Source: Corythoichthys intestinalis
Lineage: Eukaryota; Chordata; Actinopteri; Syngnathiformes; Syngnathidae
DNA: 64,000 nt
Direction: 5' to 3'
Assembly (NCBI RefSeq): GCF_030265065.1
Contig: NC_080413.1
Location: 1,493,001 to 1,557,000, forward strand
Positions within the stretch are counted from its first letter, which is position 1; every line of letters begins with the position of its first letter. Made by a program: the position numbers and the translations under genes. Of this stretch, positions 12,031 to 23,470 are shown one piece after another. A model generated the notes under the pieces. That model worked only from the letters and a program-made list of their open reading frames with translations. It made no database searches and was not told the DNA's origin.

Positions 12031-12730
12031 ATGGCGGCCGCGGCAATTTTAGCAGAGCTCAAATTCCCGGACGGACGCGCTCAAAAAGTCCAAACAGTCA
12101 ATGTTCCGGTGGAGGGGACGCTCCCGTCTTTAATGGAAGGTCTTCACAAAGTGAGCGAGAAGGTCTCGCTCCTTCTTAACGAGCTAGTGGCAATGGAAAG
12201 GCTCGCCGGAGATGGCGGCGAGCTCGGTGAGCAAAAACCAAGCGTCGAGTCGAGACAAGTTCTCCCCCCACGTGTAATTAGAATATTTAGGGGTATTCCT
12301 CTAATTAAAACAAGTTATGTTACAATGTGTTTATTCTGAATAAAGAAGGGCATGAGTATTCTGTGAACACACTTTTATTTTGTAACGCAATGTTTTGTTT
12401 ATATTGAACACATGGCACTCTAGGTATCATTCAACAAAATGACCTACTGGTCAACAAAGTAATGCAACAGAAAACAAGAAATCAACAGACTTTTCATAGG
12501 ACATTCCAAAGAAAATAAACTAATCGCTTTCTTATTCATTATCCTAATTTGCAAAAGAGTAACAAGTCATTCATTCTTCCAGTGGATTAGACATAGCTTT
12601 GTTGAATAGTTGTTGTGTTTGTGCCACAGATGACGAAGAAGATGGAGAAGACGATGCCGACAGCAGTGACGGCGAGACAGAAGAGCAAGTCCACCAGTTA
12701 CCGCCGCCTGTTAAAAAAGCCAAAACGTGA
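12031..12730 (+). CDS. gon7: GON7, KEOPS complex subunit
   Basis: Two exons, 12031-12226 and 12630-12730, with a GT-AG intron in phase 1, give 98 residues. The start ATG sits in AAGATGGCGGCC; an in-frame ATG 11 codons upstream is in a weaker context. The N-terminal half (AELKFPDGRAQKVQTVNVPV, then LMEGLHKVSEKVSLLLNELV) fits the GON7 fold region, and exon 2 is the family's acidic disordered tail (DDEEDGEDDADSSDGE) ending PPPVKKAKT. GON7 is the fifth subunit of the human KEOPS complex, which makes the t6A modification at position 37 of ANN-decoding tRNAs. Its head-to-head position with ubr7 matches the human arrangement and supports the call. Short, fast-evolving protein, so identification rests on length, exon split, tail and synteny. 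Confidence 0.85.
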
Positions 12731-12779
12731 AAGTCCAGTGCCCAATCATTCTTTTTGCTTTTTGTATCTATTTTCTAGC

Positions 12780-12785
12780 TAATAA
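12780..12785 (+). promoter_or_regulatory. poly(A) signal of gon7
   Basis: AATAAA about 50 bases after the gon7 stop codon, within CTAATAAATTACC. Confidence 0.6.
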
Positions 12786-12830
12786 ATTACCACGCTTCAA
12801 CATCTTCCCCTTCATTTCGTTGATATTGTA

Positions 12831-13536
12831 ATGTACGAAAAGTAGCGCCGGATTCCAAGAACCAGAGTTCTTACTTTGAGCATCGGTGTTGTTTTTGGCA
12901 GCGCTTTTAATTTTAGTCTTAGTATTTTACACAAAAATACTTATTAGTCTTAGTTATGTTTCAGTCATTTCCAAATGTGTATGTCTTCGTCTAGTTTTAG
13001 TCGACAGTTACTCAAAATTTTTTCGTCTGTAAAATTCAAAAGTCTTAGTTCAAAAATACAGAAAGGTTTCCAACAATTTCGAATGAACATAGACGAGCAC
13101 AGTGTCTACAAGGACAACACTAACTTTGTGATGATAATACACACTCAGCAGAAAAAGCAGTACATTTTATTTCAGTTAAACCCACCTAGATGCCACAAAG
13201 TGTCATTTCTTAAAAATTGTACCTTAAATTTTGTGTAAAGTGACAGATAATGGTCATGTAAATGTGAATCATGTTGGAGGTGTTGCCTGCATGTCAGCTG
13301 TCTTCTCAAAGCCGCGGCCGTATTTTCGGTAGCTGAAATACTCCCATACTAGCGACTTTTTTTTTTTTTGGGAGGGGGGGTCAGGTGTGTTTAGGGGGAC
13401 CGTAGGGGGAGGTGCTGGCGCTCCAAGCCATTTCTTGCTGGATTTTTAGGACGTAAATAGCTAATACCGATACCGTGCTACGGTATGACGAAAAATCTCT
13501 GTGGTTTTGAAACCGGTAACTGGAATATGCCTTATT
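12831..13536. other. Intergenic DNA, nothing recognised
   Basis: Moderately AT-rich, with short open frames that show no family motifs and no splice-linked neighbours. Confidence 0.5.
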
Positions 13537-14110
13537 AGGGGTGTGGCAAAATATCGAACTGATGATATATCGTGATACCTTGTATCCCAAAAGGTTATCG
13601 ATATGCTCATGCCAAGAATAGAGATATCGTTCTAAAAAGGTGTCAATGTTTGGAAAAAAAAAAGGAACCAACAAGTTGTTATCACCACCATAATACAACC
13701 CTAGCAAAAAGTATGCAGTCAGCAGTCTCGGACGAGCACTCACTTAGACATTTTAATCCTGTAGAACAAACTCGATAAAAATTTGGATGTCTTCTTCAGG
13801 CAATCATCTTTGTAATCTTAAATGGCCCAAAATTACCTAATTGCCTGGCATTGACTGCCACTGACATCCACAGACGTTCAATCCGTTTCAAGTGGATTGG
13901 ACATCTACTAGTGATAAACTAATTCCAATTCAAACTAGAAGCTTGTTTTTCCGTTAATTAGTTGTTTGCAGAATATCCTAGAATGATTTCCTGAACAATC
14001 GATAATCGTTGTATCGCCATATCGTCAGATCATCATTATCGTGAGCTTTGTATTGCAAATCGTATCGTGAGGTACCAATAAGTTCCCACTCCATCTTATC
14101 ATCATGAAAA
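13537..14110. repeat. TATCG-rich interspersed repeat
   Basis: Starts near TAGGGGTGTGGCAAAATATC and ends near CGTATCGTGAGGTACCAA, with ATCGATAATCGTTGTATCGCC inside. Its right part recurs at 29165-29335 inside lgals8. The end TAGGGGTGT suggests a hAT-like MITE; no target duplication was confirmed. Confidence 0.5.
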
Positions 14111-14397
14111 AAATTTTGGCGACGAAACATTTTCATTATCGGCATTGTTGACGAAAACCACAATGTTCATCACACACTCATTTTGGCTCCGTTCATACTA
14201 CCAAGATGGAGTGATTGCATTGGTGCTCTTCCATGAGTCCATATTATTTTTTCGTGTCACTTCCTTGTAAACACATTGGCTGCCATTGATGGTGCTAGAC
14301 GTCCAATCCATTTGGACCGGGAGGGGCCAACGAACATCAAGTGCCGTCGATGGCACTCCCAACATGAGTCTGGCCCACAACAGATCTAATTGCCATA

Positions 14398-15995
14398 CAG
14401 TGGTATGAAAAAGTATCTAAAGCTTTCGGTAATTCTCACATTTCTGCACAAAAGCACCATCAAATGTGATCTGATGTTTGTCAAAATCCCACAGATGAAA
14501 ATACAGTGTCTGCTTTAACTAAAACCACCCAAACATTTATAGGCGTTCGTATTTTAACGAGGACAGAATGCAATGACAGAAGGGAGAAAAATAAGTGAAC
14601 CCTCTGCCCAAGGAGACTTAAAGAGTAATTGAAACCAATTTTTACCAAACATTTTAAGTCAGGTGTGTGCCCAATCCCTTATGAGTGGTTTAAAGCCACC
14701 CTACCCACAATAAAACACACACCCGGTAAGAATTGTCTTGATGAGAAGCATTGTCTGATGTGCATCATAGCTCGGTCAAAAGTGCTGTCTGAAGACCTGC
14801 GATCAAGGATTTTTGATTTGTATAAAGCTGGGAATGGATACAAAACCTTCTTTAAAAGTCTGGATGTTCATCAATTGGCAGTCATAGAAGTGGTCTACAA
14901 ATGGAGAGAATTTTGCACTGTTGTATCTCTCCCAAGGAGTGTCCGTCCACCAAGGATGACGCCAAGAGTTCAGCGCAGAATACTCAGATAGGTAAAAAAA
15001 AAAAAACTAACGTGTCTGCTAAAGACTTACAGAAATCACTGGCACAGTCCAATATCTCAGTGCATACATCAATTACATGTAAAACTATGGCCAAGAATGG
15101 TGTTCATGGAAGGACTCATGGAAGAATCCACTGCTGTCTCGAAAAAACATTGTTTCTTGTTTAATGTTCGCAAAAAGGCACATGGACACTCCACAGAAGT
15201 TTTGGCCAAATACTTTGTGGACTGATGAAAGCAAAGTTGAATTGTTTGGGAGTAACACATACTGTCATGTGTGGAGGAAAAAATGGAACAGCTCACCAAC
15301 ATCAACACCTCATCCCGACCGTGAAGCATGGTGGAGCGAGCATCATGATTTGGGGCTGTTTTGCTACCTCAGGGCCTGGATAACTTGCAATCATTAATGG
15401 AAGAATGAATTTATCAGGATGTTTTGCAGGAAAACCTGAGGCAGTCTGTCAGACAGTTGAAGCTAAAAAGACATTGGATACTGCAACAAAACAATGATCC
15501 AAAACACAGAGGTAAATCATCTCCAGAATGGTTTCAGAAGAACAAAATACATGTTCTGGAGGGGCCAAGTCAAAGTCCAGACTTGAACCCCATTGAGATC
15601 CAGTGGCATGACCCAAAGATTCATGCCAGACATCCCAGGAATCTGACTGAACTACATCTGTTTTGTGGAGAAGAAAGGGGCCAAGATTAGTCCTGATGAT
15701 GTGCCAGACTAATCAGCAGCTACAGGAAGCGTCTGGTTAAGTTATTGCTGCCCAAGGGGTGGGGGCACAAAATATTAAATGTGATGGTTCACTTACTTAT
15801 TTTTCCGCCTTTTGTCATTGTTTGCATACTATCCTCATTAAAATATGAAAACCTATAAATATTTGGGTGGTTTTTGTTCAAGCAGACACTTTTTTCATCT
15901 GTGTGATTTTGAGAAAGGTCAGATCACATTTGAAGGTGATTTTATGCAGAAATGTGAGAAATTCCAAAAGCTTCAGATACTTTTTCATACCACTG
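14398..15995 (+). mobile_element. Tc1-like transposon, inactive
   Basis: Perfectly placed inverted ends CAGTGGTATGAAAAAGTATC and GATACTTTTTCATACCACTG, flanked by TA on both sides (14396-14397, 15996-15997). 1598 bp, the usual Tc1 size. Transposase pieces lie in several frames: the HTH region near 14790-14990, WTDESKVELFG near 15220, and QQNNDPKH to SPDLNPIE near 15480-15600. The second catalytic Asp of the DD34E triad reads Asn (QQNNDPKH instead of QQDNDPKH), and there are several frame breaks, so it is dead. Confidence 0.9.
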
Positions 15996-15999
15996 TAAA

Positions 16000-16490
16000 T
16001 GTGGCCCGCCAGCCAGAATGAGTTTCACACCCCTGCTCTAGTCCATTTGGACCGGGAGAACGAGCAGCCGTCGGAAAGTGATTGCGTTGATGCCGCCGCT
16101 CGAGTGTAATTGTCCTCATGCAACAAAGCATGACGGACATAGATTAGCTCGCGTGTGTCTGCCGCTATCATTGGTGCCAGACGGTTAAACCATTATGGAC
16201 TGATGCTGATAATGATGTTGGGGTCAAAGGTCAAGCGCGCCTTTCAATGAAGCTAATGGCCTTGATAAAGACATCCCCAACGCAATCAAAGTGAGGTTTT
16301 GTGTAAAAACAAAAATCTAACCAAAAAAATCCATTAAATGTGCCAAACTGGTCAATAAAATTGTAGGTGTAAAATATTTTTTGAGGGGAAAAATACCCAC
16401 CCCCATCCCCCCAAAAATCTAAACTTTAAAAAATCTGCAAATATTAAGACACTTAGGAGAGCAAGCAATTCATCGGTGATGTTTGCTTAG
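16000..16490. other. Intergenic DNA, nothing recognised
   Basis: Contains one copy of the short TCCATTTGGACCGGGAG motif (about 16036) that is dispersed through the window, but no gene. Confidence 0.4.
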
Positions 16491-16499
16491 ACATCAAAT

Positions 16500-16928
16500 T
16501 CCCTTTTTTAGCAGCAACTTGTCTATTATGTCGGCGATTTGGTGGCTAACGATCCTCGACGTCGGTACGTCGGCGCAGTTTCGTGCTCCGACCCTCGAAA
16601 GGGCCCCGCCTCCGGGGGGGCGGCGTCCCGGCAGCGTGACGTGACTGCGGCGAGCGTGGAGGCCGACCACCTCATAAAACCCAAAAGCGCCCCGCTTGGT
16701 GCAGGGGTTTTTTGGCGAGCGGCGGGGCACGCTGCCTGATTTTGCTGTAATAACGGGTTAGAGGGGGGACGGTACCTTATCAGCATGTCGCAGAGGCCCG
16801 CCTGATTTTGATGGAACAAAGACGGCGGCGTTATCGGCTCATGACAGGCGCCGCTTTTTCGTCAGAAAGCAGCTATCGGGAAAACTCTTCCAATGGGGCT
16901 CCGGATGGCGTCTGGCGGTGACCTTCAG
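16500..16928 (+). promoter_or_regulatory. GC-rich probable promoter and 5' noncoding exon of the claudin gene
   Basis: CpG-rich DNA in an otherwise AT-rich setting. It ends in a good splice donor (GACCTTCAG followed by gtgaga, exon end at 16928). The claudin coding exon begins after an acceptor at 18365 (TTCATCTCCGCAG). The pair would make a 1.4-kb intron in the 5' UTR. Inference only. Confidence 0.4.
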
Positions 16929-17280
16929 GTGAGACCGCAAAGTCTTAAGGATGGAAGCGGTGGACATACTCACACTAACATTTTCAACTGTATATCAATT
17001 CTGCGTACATTTTTTTTTAAAAAAGCAAAACTGAAATGTGATGAACTCTTTCAGTGCCATTGACAACTCTTAAAAACTAAATTAAAATGAGTTGATGACG
17101 GGCAGACATCCAATACATTTGAAGCGATGAACGTTTGTTCAGATGATTTTACAATCAAAATAGACTTTTTTGAAGTTATCTTAATATTACGTCAATGAGG
17201 GAACTACTTCTCTTCAGCGGAAGATTTGAAAGCTTTCGTCACCCTGAACAAAATGGCCTTAGGGCAGCCATCTTAGTAGG

Positions 17281-18240
17281 GGCGAGATTCCCATTAAAGG
17301 AGTCTGATCTTCTAGTGAGACCGCCGGACCCGCGCTGGCGCAGCTCCAACGACCCGGGCCGGCGAGACCCCGAGAATCCAGCCAGAAGTCTTACCCCTTT
17401 GCACTGACTCCATTTCGAAAGGTTTAAAGAAGGTTCACCGAGAACAAGTTGACAATTAATTCGGGTCGACAGCGATCAAACAGAGAGGTGAACCAGACTC
17501 AGGCGAGGAGGCAAGGTCACCATATCACACGTCAACAAAAGGTTCCCGAGAAAAATGACCACGATTAGTTAAACTTGCAGTCTTTTGAAGGCTCTCAATG
17601 GGCGGACAGTGGGCAGGAAGAAGGGTGTGTCTGGGCGTTGTTTAAGATTATTGTCTGTTTGTGGATTGGACAGAAGGATTCGGGAGTTAGTGTTGTCAGG
17701 GCAACGAGGGTTGTGGATTTTGCCACCTCAGTGTCAAAGGGGCTCTTGGAGTCTTGTCAGTGGTGTTATCAGTTGGATATCGGGCGTTCTCGGTATTCCT
17801 TGTGTTGGGACAGGGCATCCCGCCATTTGTTCTGGACTGTACGGGAGAACTGATTGCGAGTCAGTTGCATGACGCACACGTTGGACTTCCGTGATAAGAA
17901 AGTGTCATGTATCTTTTATGCCCTATATTCTGCTTGTTTTCTTTAAATGATGGTATACAAACAGTCGATCGGTGAATACGAGAAAGGATACTATTCTCGG
18001 CTGGCCTGGGAACGCCTTGGAATCCCGCCGGAAGAGCTGGCTGAAGTGGCTGGGGAGAGGGAAGTCTGGGCTTCCCTGCTAAAGCTGCTGCCCCCGCAAC
18101 CCGACCCCGGACTAAGCGGAAGATAATTGATGGATGGATGGGTGGATAATATTCCCTGATTGATTATATTAACTGTGTTTGACTAATGCAAACAGTTAGA
18201 CGGTGCCTAAGAGAAAAGGTACTATATCTTTCACCATCAA
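17281..18240 (-). repeat. LTR-like interspersed fossil with a LINE fragment inside
   Basis: Minus-strand copy of the LTR-like family at 3068-3860; closest to 55880-56240 (shared GGTTCCCGAGAAAAATGACC, GACTCCATTT, GGCAGGAAGAAGGGTGTGT-like text). It is split by the LINE fragment at about 17955-18143. Old and broken. Confidence 0.45.
17955..18143 (+). mobile_element. 3' end fragment of a LINE retrotransposon
   Basis: One frame reads LAWERLGIPPEELAEV, then AGEREVWASLLKLLPP and a stop, the C-terminal end of a teleost LINE reverse transcriptase frame. It is followed by the short tail GATGGATGGATGG. 5' truncation is typical of LINE insertion. L2-like clade suspected but not proven. Confidence 0.65.
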
Positions 18241-18373
18241 AGTCCTAACTAGCTTATTTCTCAACCAATCTAAGCATCTGCTATCTTCTGGCATTGACGG
18301 TATTAGACATCAACATCCAACTTTGCGGCGTTCTCTTGACACGGTCTTCCACTTCATCTCCGCAGGAAGGGTG

Positions 18374-19057
18374 ATGGCGTCGGGGGTCGCGCAGATCTCG
18401 GCCTTGGCCCTGGCGCTTCTCGGCACGGCGGGGGCGTCGCTGGCCACGCTCCTGCCCAACTGGCAGGTCAGCATGAGGGTGTGGTCCAGCATGGTGGCCC
18501 CCGTATGGCACACGCGGGGGCTGTGGATGGACTGCGTGTGGTACGGCGGCGGGGTCTTCAGCTGCGGTGCCGACAAGTCTGCGTCGACGCCGCCCGCCTA
18601 CAGGCAGGCCACACGAGCCGCCATGGTCCTGTCCTGCGCAGCGGGGGCCTTGGGACTGTGCCTGACCTCACTAGGGCTCCGCTGTACCCGTTGGGGCGGC
18701 GACTGGCGCTCCAAGGGACGGGCAGCCGCAGCGGCGGGGGCCTGCTTTGTCTCGGCCGGCGCCCTGTCCTTGGGACCCGCTTTCCAGTTCGCCTGGGAGG
18801 CGCCGACTGTCAATGAATACCGGCCCGGCGGGGCACTCTGCGTTGCCTTCGTCTCCGCCGGGTTCCTCCTGGCGGCCGGCGTCATCTTCTGTCTGTCCCG
18901 TTCGTCCGTATCGCCGGACCTGCCGACGCCCACGGACCCAGATAGATACGCACCGCCCCGGGAAGACCGTCGCCCCCCGAGGGCCGGAGGCGAGCGTCGT
19001 CCGGCGGAGCCCACTGAGAACGTGAAAGACAGTTACGTCCTACAGGAATACGTCTGA
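18374..19057 (+). CDS. cldn20: Claudin, closest to claudin-20
   Basis: A single coding exon of 227 residues after a probable 5' UTR acceptor at 18365. Start MASGVAQISALALALLG is the first ATG after that acceptor. Four hydrophobic segments near residues 7-27, 80-100, 113-133 and 155-177 fit the claudin fold. The family signature W-GLW-C-C is present: W30, G49-L50-W51, C54 and C64. The cytoplasmic tail ends EYV, a PDZ-binding end. Features recalled from mammalian claudin-20 are LLPNW, GLWMDC, ATRAAMVLSC, RCTRWGGD and EYRPGGALCVAF. Claudins form tight-junction strands and set paracellular permeability. The claudin call is firm; the exact member is less so. The gene is much more GC-rich than its surroundings. 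Confidence 0.85.
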   Translation: MASGVAQISALALALLGTAGASLATLLPNWQVSMRVWSSMVAPVWHTRGLWMDCVWYGGGVFSCGADKSASTPPAYRQATRAAMVLSCAAGALGLCLTSLGLRCTRWGGDWRSKGRAAAAAGACFVSAGALSLGPAFQFAWEAPTVNEYRPGGALCVAFVSAGFLLAAGVIFCLSRSSVSPDLPTPTDPDRYAPPREDRRPPRAGGERRPAEPTENVKDSYVLQEYV

Positions 19058-19773
19058 CTTTTCATCCCTCGACAGCTGACGAGGTATTCCGACGCTAGTT
19101 CCGAGCAGTCCCGATCCGGGGAGCACTCTCTCAGACTCCGCTTCATCTTTTCCCATCAACCCGGGAGGACGCCGGTGCGGCGCGGCGCGGCGCAGCGTGG
19201 AGGACAATCATCACGCTCTTAGCTTTCCATTATCTCCTCAACACGCCTCGGTGCACACGTTCACACAGCTGCTGCTGCTGCAGCCGGTGAAGTCAATGAA
19301 TGTCAAGTGGCAGAGAATGGTCACATTTCGGTGCCAATGACGGCAATGGACGTCCAATTAATAGGGAGATTTTTTTCCTGGTCTGCCAGAAATGCACATT
19401 CGGAGCTAAACTACTTGGGACAATTGCAAAAAAAAAAAAAGTATTATGCAAATGATGCACGTATTTTTGGACCTTTGTGTAAGAACTTCAAATGATCTCG
19501 ACCCAAAGGATTATTATTTCGGTTATTTGACATTCTAGCAATACGAGAGCTAGCAACAACACGCGTGGGCTTTTCACCTTTTTGCTTGTATGACATGAAA
19601 GAAATACCTCATTTGACGTCTGCCGTCTTCTTATTGCGCTGCCACCTTCTTGCCACACACATTCTTGTCACACCGCCCCCTACGGGCTGAAACACATCAC
19701 AACAAGAATTAAAATAATATCAAGACTGTTATATTGAACTGTTCAATTAAGTGACATGAATAATTCATCTTCT
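19058..19773. other. 3' flank of the claudin gene, nothing recognised
   Basis: GC-rich at first (probable 3' UTR), then AT-rich. One copy of the short dispersed motif near 19325-19360. Confidence 0.4.
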
Positions 19774-20139
19774 CAGGCCCGGATCTAGGTTTACCCACCA
19801 GAGTGGGCACTAAGAAAACTTGAGGGGGCACCCCCAATGCAGGCTTTTTCTTTAACCCTCTGCATTTCTCCAGGCTTGGGACCAGCGCAAGTAGGACACT
19901 GGCTTGTGTCCCGTTGAGGCTGCATTAATTTTTGGGGGGTTTGTTTTTTGTTTTTTTTCCATTTATCTATCTACTTATTCTCACTGTCGGCGTGATGTCA
20001 CGATGACGTCATCTCGCATAGCAACGTGTCGCCATTTTGAGATGGGGGCACACACAGGTAAACATCCGTAAACAAACGTCTGAAATTCATATATTTCAGC
20101 TGTGTTTTGCGTCTTTTTTTCATTAAAAACGTCTTAAAC

Positions 20140-21669
20140 ATGACTTATTATCACGAGTCACTGCTGACAGACGCGAGGAGGCGATACAACTTAAAACTAG
20201 GCCTGCAAGCAGGACTGAACGGGCCCTCGCAATCTAGCGCAACTCGGACGTCATGCAACTCGGACAGTGTGCAGGTCAGGGTGGTGGCAGATCGTCCTCT
20301 CTAATCATCTCATTAGAACCTAACATGCGCGAAAGTTGCGTCTTTACATTCACACACCTAAGAGATAAAACCCCCTATTGGACAGAGGACTACAAAAAAG
20401 GAGCGAATAAAGGGTCATCACAGCAACAGACAGAGACATGTGGACATGGGCCGTAAAATAAGTATTTTAAAAGGTCTTGAAACTACAATGACCAACCTGA
20501 AAAGAACTGGACATATATTTTAAAAAATGAGTGACTTTCTATTGCCACTAGTTGGCGCTGTAGGGTTGATGCAAATGACCCCTACAGGACCCTTCAAACT
20601 ATGACTCAACAAGCACGGAATGTTTGGCGCAGATATGTTGTAGAAGTTATGACTGTTCAAAACTTGTGGTGAGACGAAATGGCTTCAGTCATTTTTACTT
20701 CTCCTGTTGGACCCTTCTGCTTCAACCAAACCGCAGTATTTTTCATCAGGCACCTGAACACATGTCTTAAGGCTCCCCTGATGCAGGTTTGAGGTGAATA
20801 GATTTTTTTTCCTTGGAGGAGGAGCCTGTTTCGTAAAAAAGGCATTTCCTGTTCTCACTAGGGGGCGCTAGGCCTAATGGGTAATATTTCAATGCAGTCG
20901 TGTTCAGGCTGGGATACCGCATATACATGGCAGATATGAAAAAGATTGAAAGTTGTGTCAAGGAATTATTAGCCATTTACTGAATTCGGTGTTTTGCCGA
21001 AAAAATGGCCGACTTTGGCACCACGCCCAGGTCAGACCCGTGAATGAAAACACACCATTTTTAGAAACTTAAGATCTCATATGTCTCCTGAACAGTCTCA
21101 CCAATTTTGAAGATGATCCAACTAACTCCCTCGGCGAAAAGGTCTCAAATGTGCACCCTGTAAATCGATAAAAATTTCATATTCGATCCAAAATAACCGA
21201 TTTCCTGTTGGGTTTGGAATATGGGTGCCAATGCTTTTTTGAAGCGGTTTTAGACAAGGTATAGACTCCCCAAATTTCATTGCTCTACGCTGACAAACCC
21301 TAATGTTATAGGCCAATTTTAAAATTTCAAGGGGGCGCCACTGAGCCATTTTGTTACATTTTTTTGCAACGTTGTTAAATTATCGAAATTTACAATTTTC
21401 CGCACGTATGTGCAAATTTTGGTGACTTTTCGCGCATGTTCAGGCCTCCAAATTGGCCGTTTTCATTTGCCCTGAAAAAAAAATAAAAATAATCCTTTGC
21501 AAAACAATAGGGCCTTCGCACGCCTAGTGCTCGGGCCCTAATTAGCGTGTATTGGCCTGCAAATCTGCCCATACAAAGTCGCAGCTGATAGCTGGATAAA
21601 CAATCCAAAGGAATTGCCTGCAGTGGAGTTCGGTAACATCTACAACTACCTCATAAAATCACCCAGTAA
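20140..21669 (+). pseudogene. Broken exon of a multicopy teleost protein family inside the hAT element
   Basis: 20140-20196 reads MTYYHESLLTDARRRYNLKL. After an inserted repeat, 21548-21669 reads ICPYKVAADSWINNPKEL and PAVEFGNIYNYLIKSP, followed by a splice-donor-like GTAAGT. Together these resemble the N-terminal exon of an uncharacterised multicopy fish protein recalled with the pattern RY-KL-PY-W-NNP-P-VEFGDIY-YLI. The two parts are not in one frame. Function unknown. Confidence 0.4.
20197..21541. repeat. Interspersed repeat with GGGCCCTA-type ends
   Basis: Begins TAGGCCTGCAAGCAGGAC and ends AGTGCTCGGGCCCTA, interrupting the exon remnant. Internal text has repeated short blocks about gene-sized hybrid text such as GGGGGCGC(C)A(C)TAG. 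A common type of fish dispersed repeat; class not determined. Confidence 0.45.
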
Positions 21670-22004
21670 GTTGACCTTTACCAATTACGTGGAATATGTA
21701 CTGTGAGGAACTAGGAAAACTGGTAGTATATACGGAGTGATCATTTCTGCCGTAACCGGTAATTCGCCTCCAAGCGTTATTTAGCTGTGAACACGTCACG
21801 GCAAAATAACCAATTGCCACCAGGCCAATAATATACCGATTGACCGATCAGAGCAGTTCATAGCAAAAGAAAAATAACGCTTTGCAAGTTGTCAGTTACG
21901 GTAATAATAAAAATGCTTAGTCTATTGAATCCTAGCAGCTAATTGGGGCAAGAAAAATCGATTAAAGTTTACTCACCAGTAATAAAACGTCAGCTGCAAA
22001 CGTA

Positions 22005-23470
22005 CAGTTGTGGTCAAAGGTTTACATACACATGTGAAGAACATAATGTCATGGCTCTCTTGAGTTTCCAGTTATTTCTACCACTCTGATTTTTCTCCGA
22101 TAGAGTGATTGTAACAGATACTTCTTTGTCACAAAAAACATTCATAAAGTTTGGTTCTTTTTTATGACTTTATTATGGGTTAACAGAAAAAGTGATCAAA
22201 TCTGCTGGGTCAAAAATATACATACAGCAACACGAATGAGCAATTTCTTGTGAGTGATTATTGACTTGAACAATCATTGACTTGAACAAGTCAGGAAAGT
22301 CACTTGGAGCCATTTCAAAGCAGCTGCAGGTCCCTAGAGCAACAGTGCAAACAATTGTTTGTAAGTATAAAGTGCATGGCACGGTTTTGTCACTGCCACG
22401 ATCAGGAAGAAAACGCAAGCTATCACCTGCTGCTGAGAGAAAAGTGGTCAGGAGGGTGAAGTTTCAACCGAGAATCACCAAAAAGCAGATCTGCCAAGAA
22501 TTAGAAGCTGCTGGAACCCAGGTGTCAGTGTCCTCAGTCAAGCGTGTTTTGCATCTCCATGGACTGAGAGGCTGCCGTGCAAGAAGGAAGCCCTTGCTCC
22601 AAAAGCGGCACCTTAAGGCTCGACTGAAGTTTGCTGCTGATCACGTGGACAAAGATAAGACCTTCTGGAGGAAAGTTCTGTGGTCAGAAGAAACAAAAAT
22701 CGAGCTGTTTGGCCACAATGCCCAGCAATATGTTTGGAGGAGAAAAGGTGAGGCCTTTAACCCCAAGTACACCATGCCTACCGTCAAGCACGGTGGTGGT
22801 AGTATTATGCTGTGGGGCTGTTTTGCTACCAATGGAACTGGTGCTTTACAGAGAGTAAACGGGATAATGAAGAAGGAGGATTACCTTCAAATTCTTCAAG
22901 ATAACCTAAAGTCATCAGCCCGAAGATTGGGTCTTGGGCGCATTTGGGTGTCCGAACAGGACAATGACCCCAAACACACATCAAAAGTGGTAATGGAATG
23001 GCTAAATCAGGCTAGATTCAAGGTTTTCGAATGGCCTTCCCAAAGTCCTGACTCAAACCCCATTGAGAACTTGTGGACAATGCTGAAGAAACAAGTCCAT
23101 GTCAGAAAGCCATCAAATGTAACTGAACTGCACCAATTCTGTCAAGAGGAGTGGTCAAAGATTCAACCAGAAGCTTGTGGATGGCTACCAAAAGCGCCTA
23201 ATTGAAGTGAAAATGGCCAAGGGACATGTTACCAAATATTAGCGCTGCTGTATGTATATTTTTGACCCAGCAGATTTGATCACTTTTTTCTGTTCACCCA
23301 TAATAAAGTCATAAAAGAACCAAACTTCATGAAAGTTTTTTTGTGACAAAGAAGTATCTGTTCCAATCACTTTATCAGAGAAAAATCAGAGTTGTAGAAA
23401 TAACAGGAAACTCAAGAGAGCCATGACATTATGTTCTTCACAAGTGTATGTCAACTTTTGACCACAACTG
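22005..23470 (+). mobile_element. Tc1-like transposon with long transposase frame
   Basis: Inverted ends CAGTTGTGGTCAAAGGTTTA and TCAACTTTTGACCACAACTG between TA dinucleotides (22003-22004, 23471-23472). The terminal inverted regions run about 250 bases and remain very similar, so the copy is fairly young. 1466 bp, inserted in the hAT element at 19774-24679. Confidence 0.93.
22282..23205 (+). pseudogene. Tc1 transposase, nearly full length, inactive
   Basis: Open frame of about 307 codons with the paired-type helix-turn-helix region at residues 1-60, the GRKRK hinge, and the DDE catalytic core ([34 protein letters not shown]). The frame has no ATG before the core; it opens at a TTG, so the true N-terminus is lost. 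The first catalytic Asp is Glu (E136, codon at 22687). A frameshift near 23170 replaces the usual end (which can be read in the next frame as DGYQKRLIEVKMAKGHVTKY). Three independent defects make activity very unlikely. Confidence 0.85.

Noticed and set aside
16494-16819. Minus-strand frames in the GC-rich island before the claudin gene
   Set aside because: No family motif; better explained as CpG-rich promoter and 5' exon on plus.
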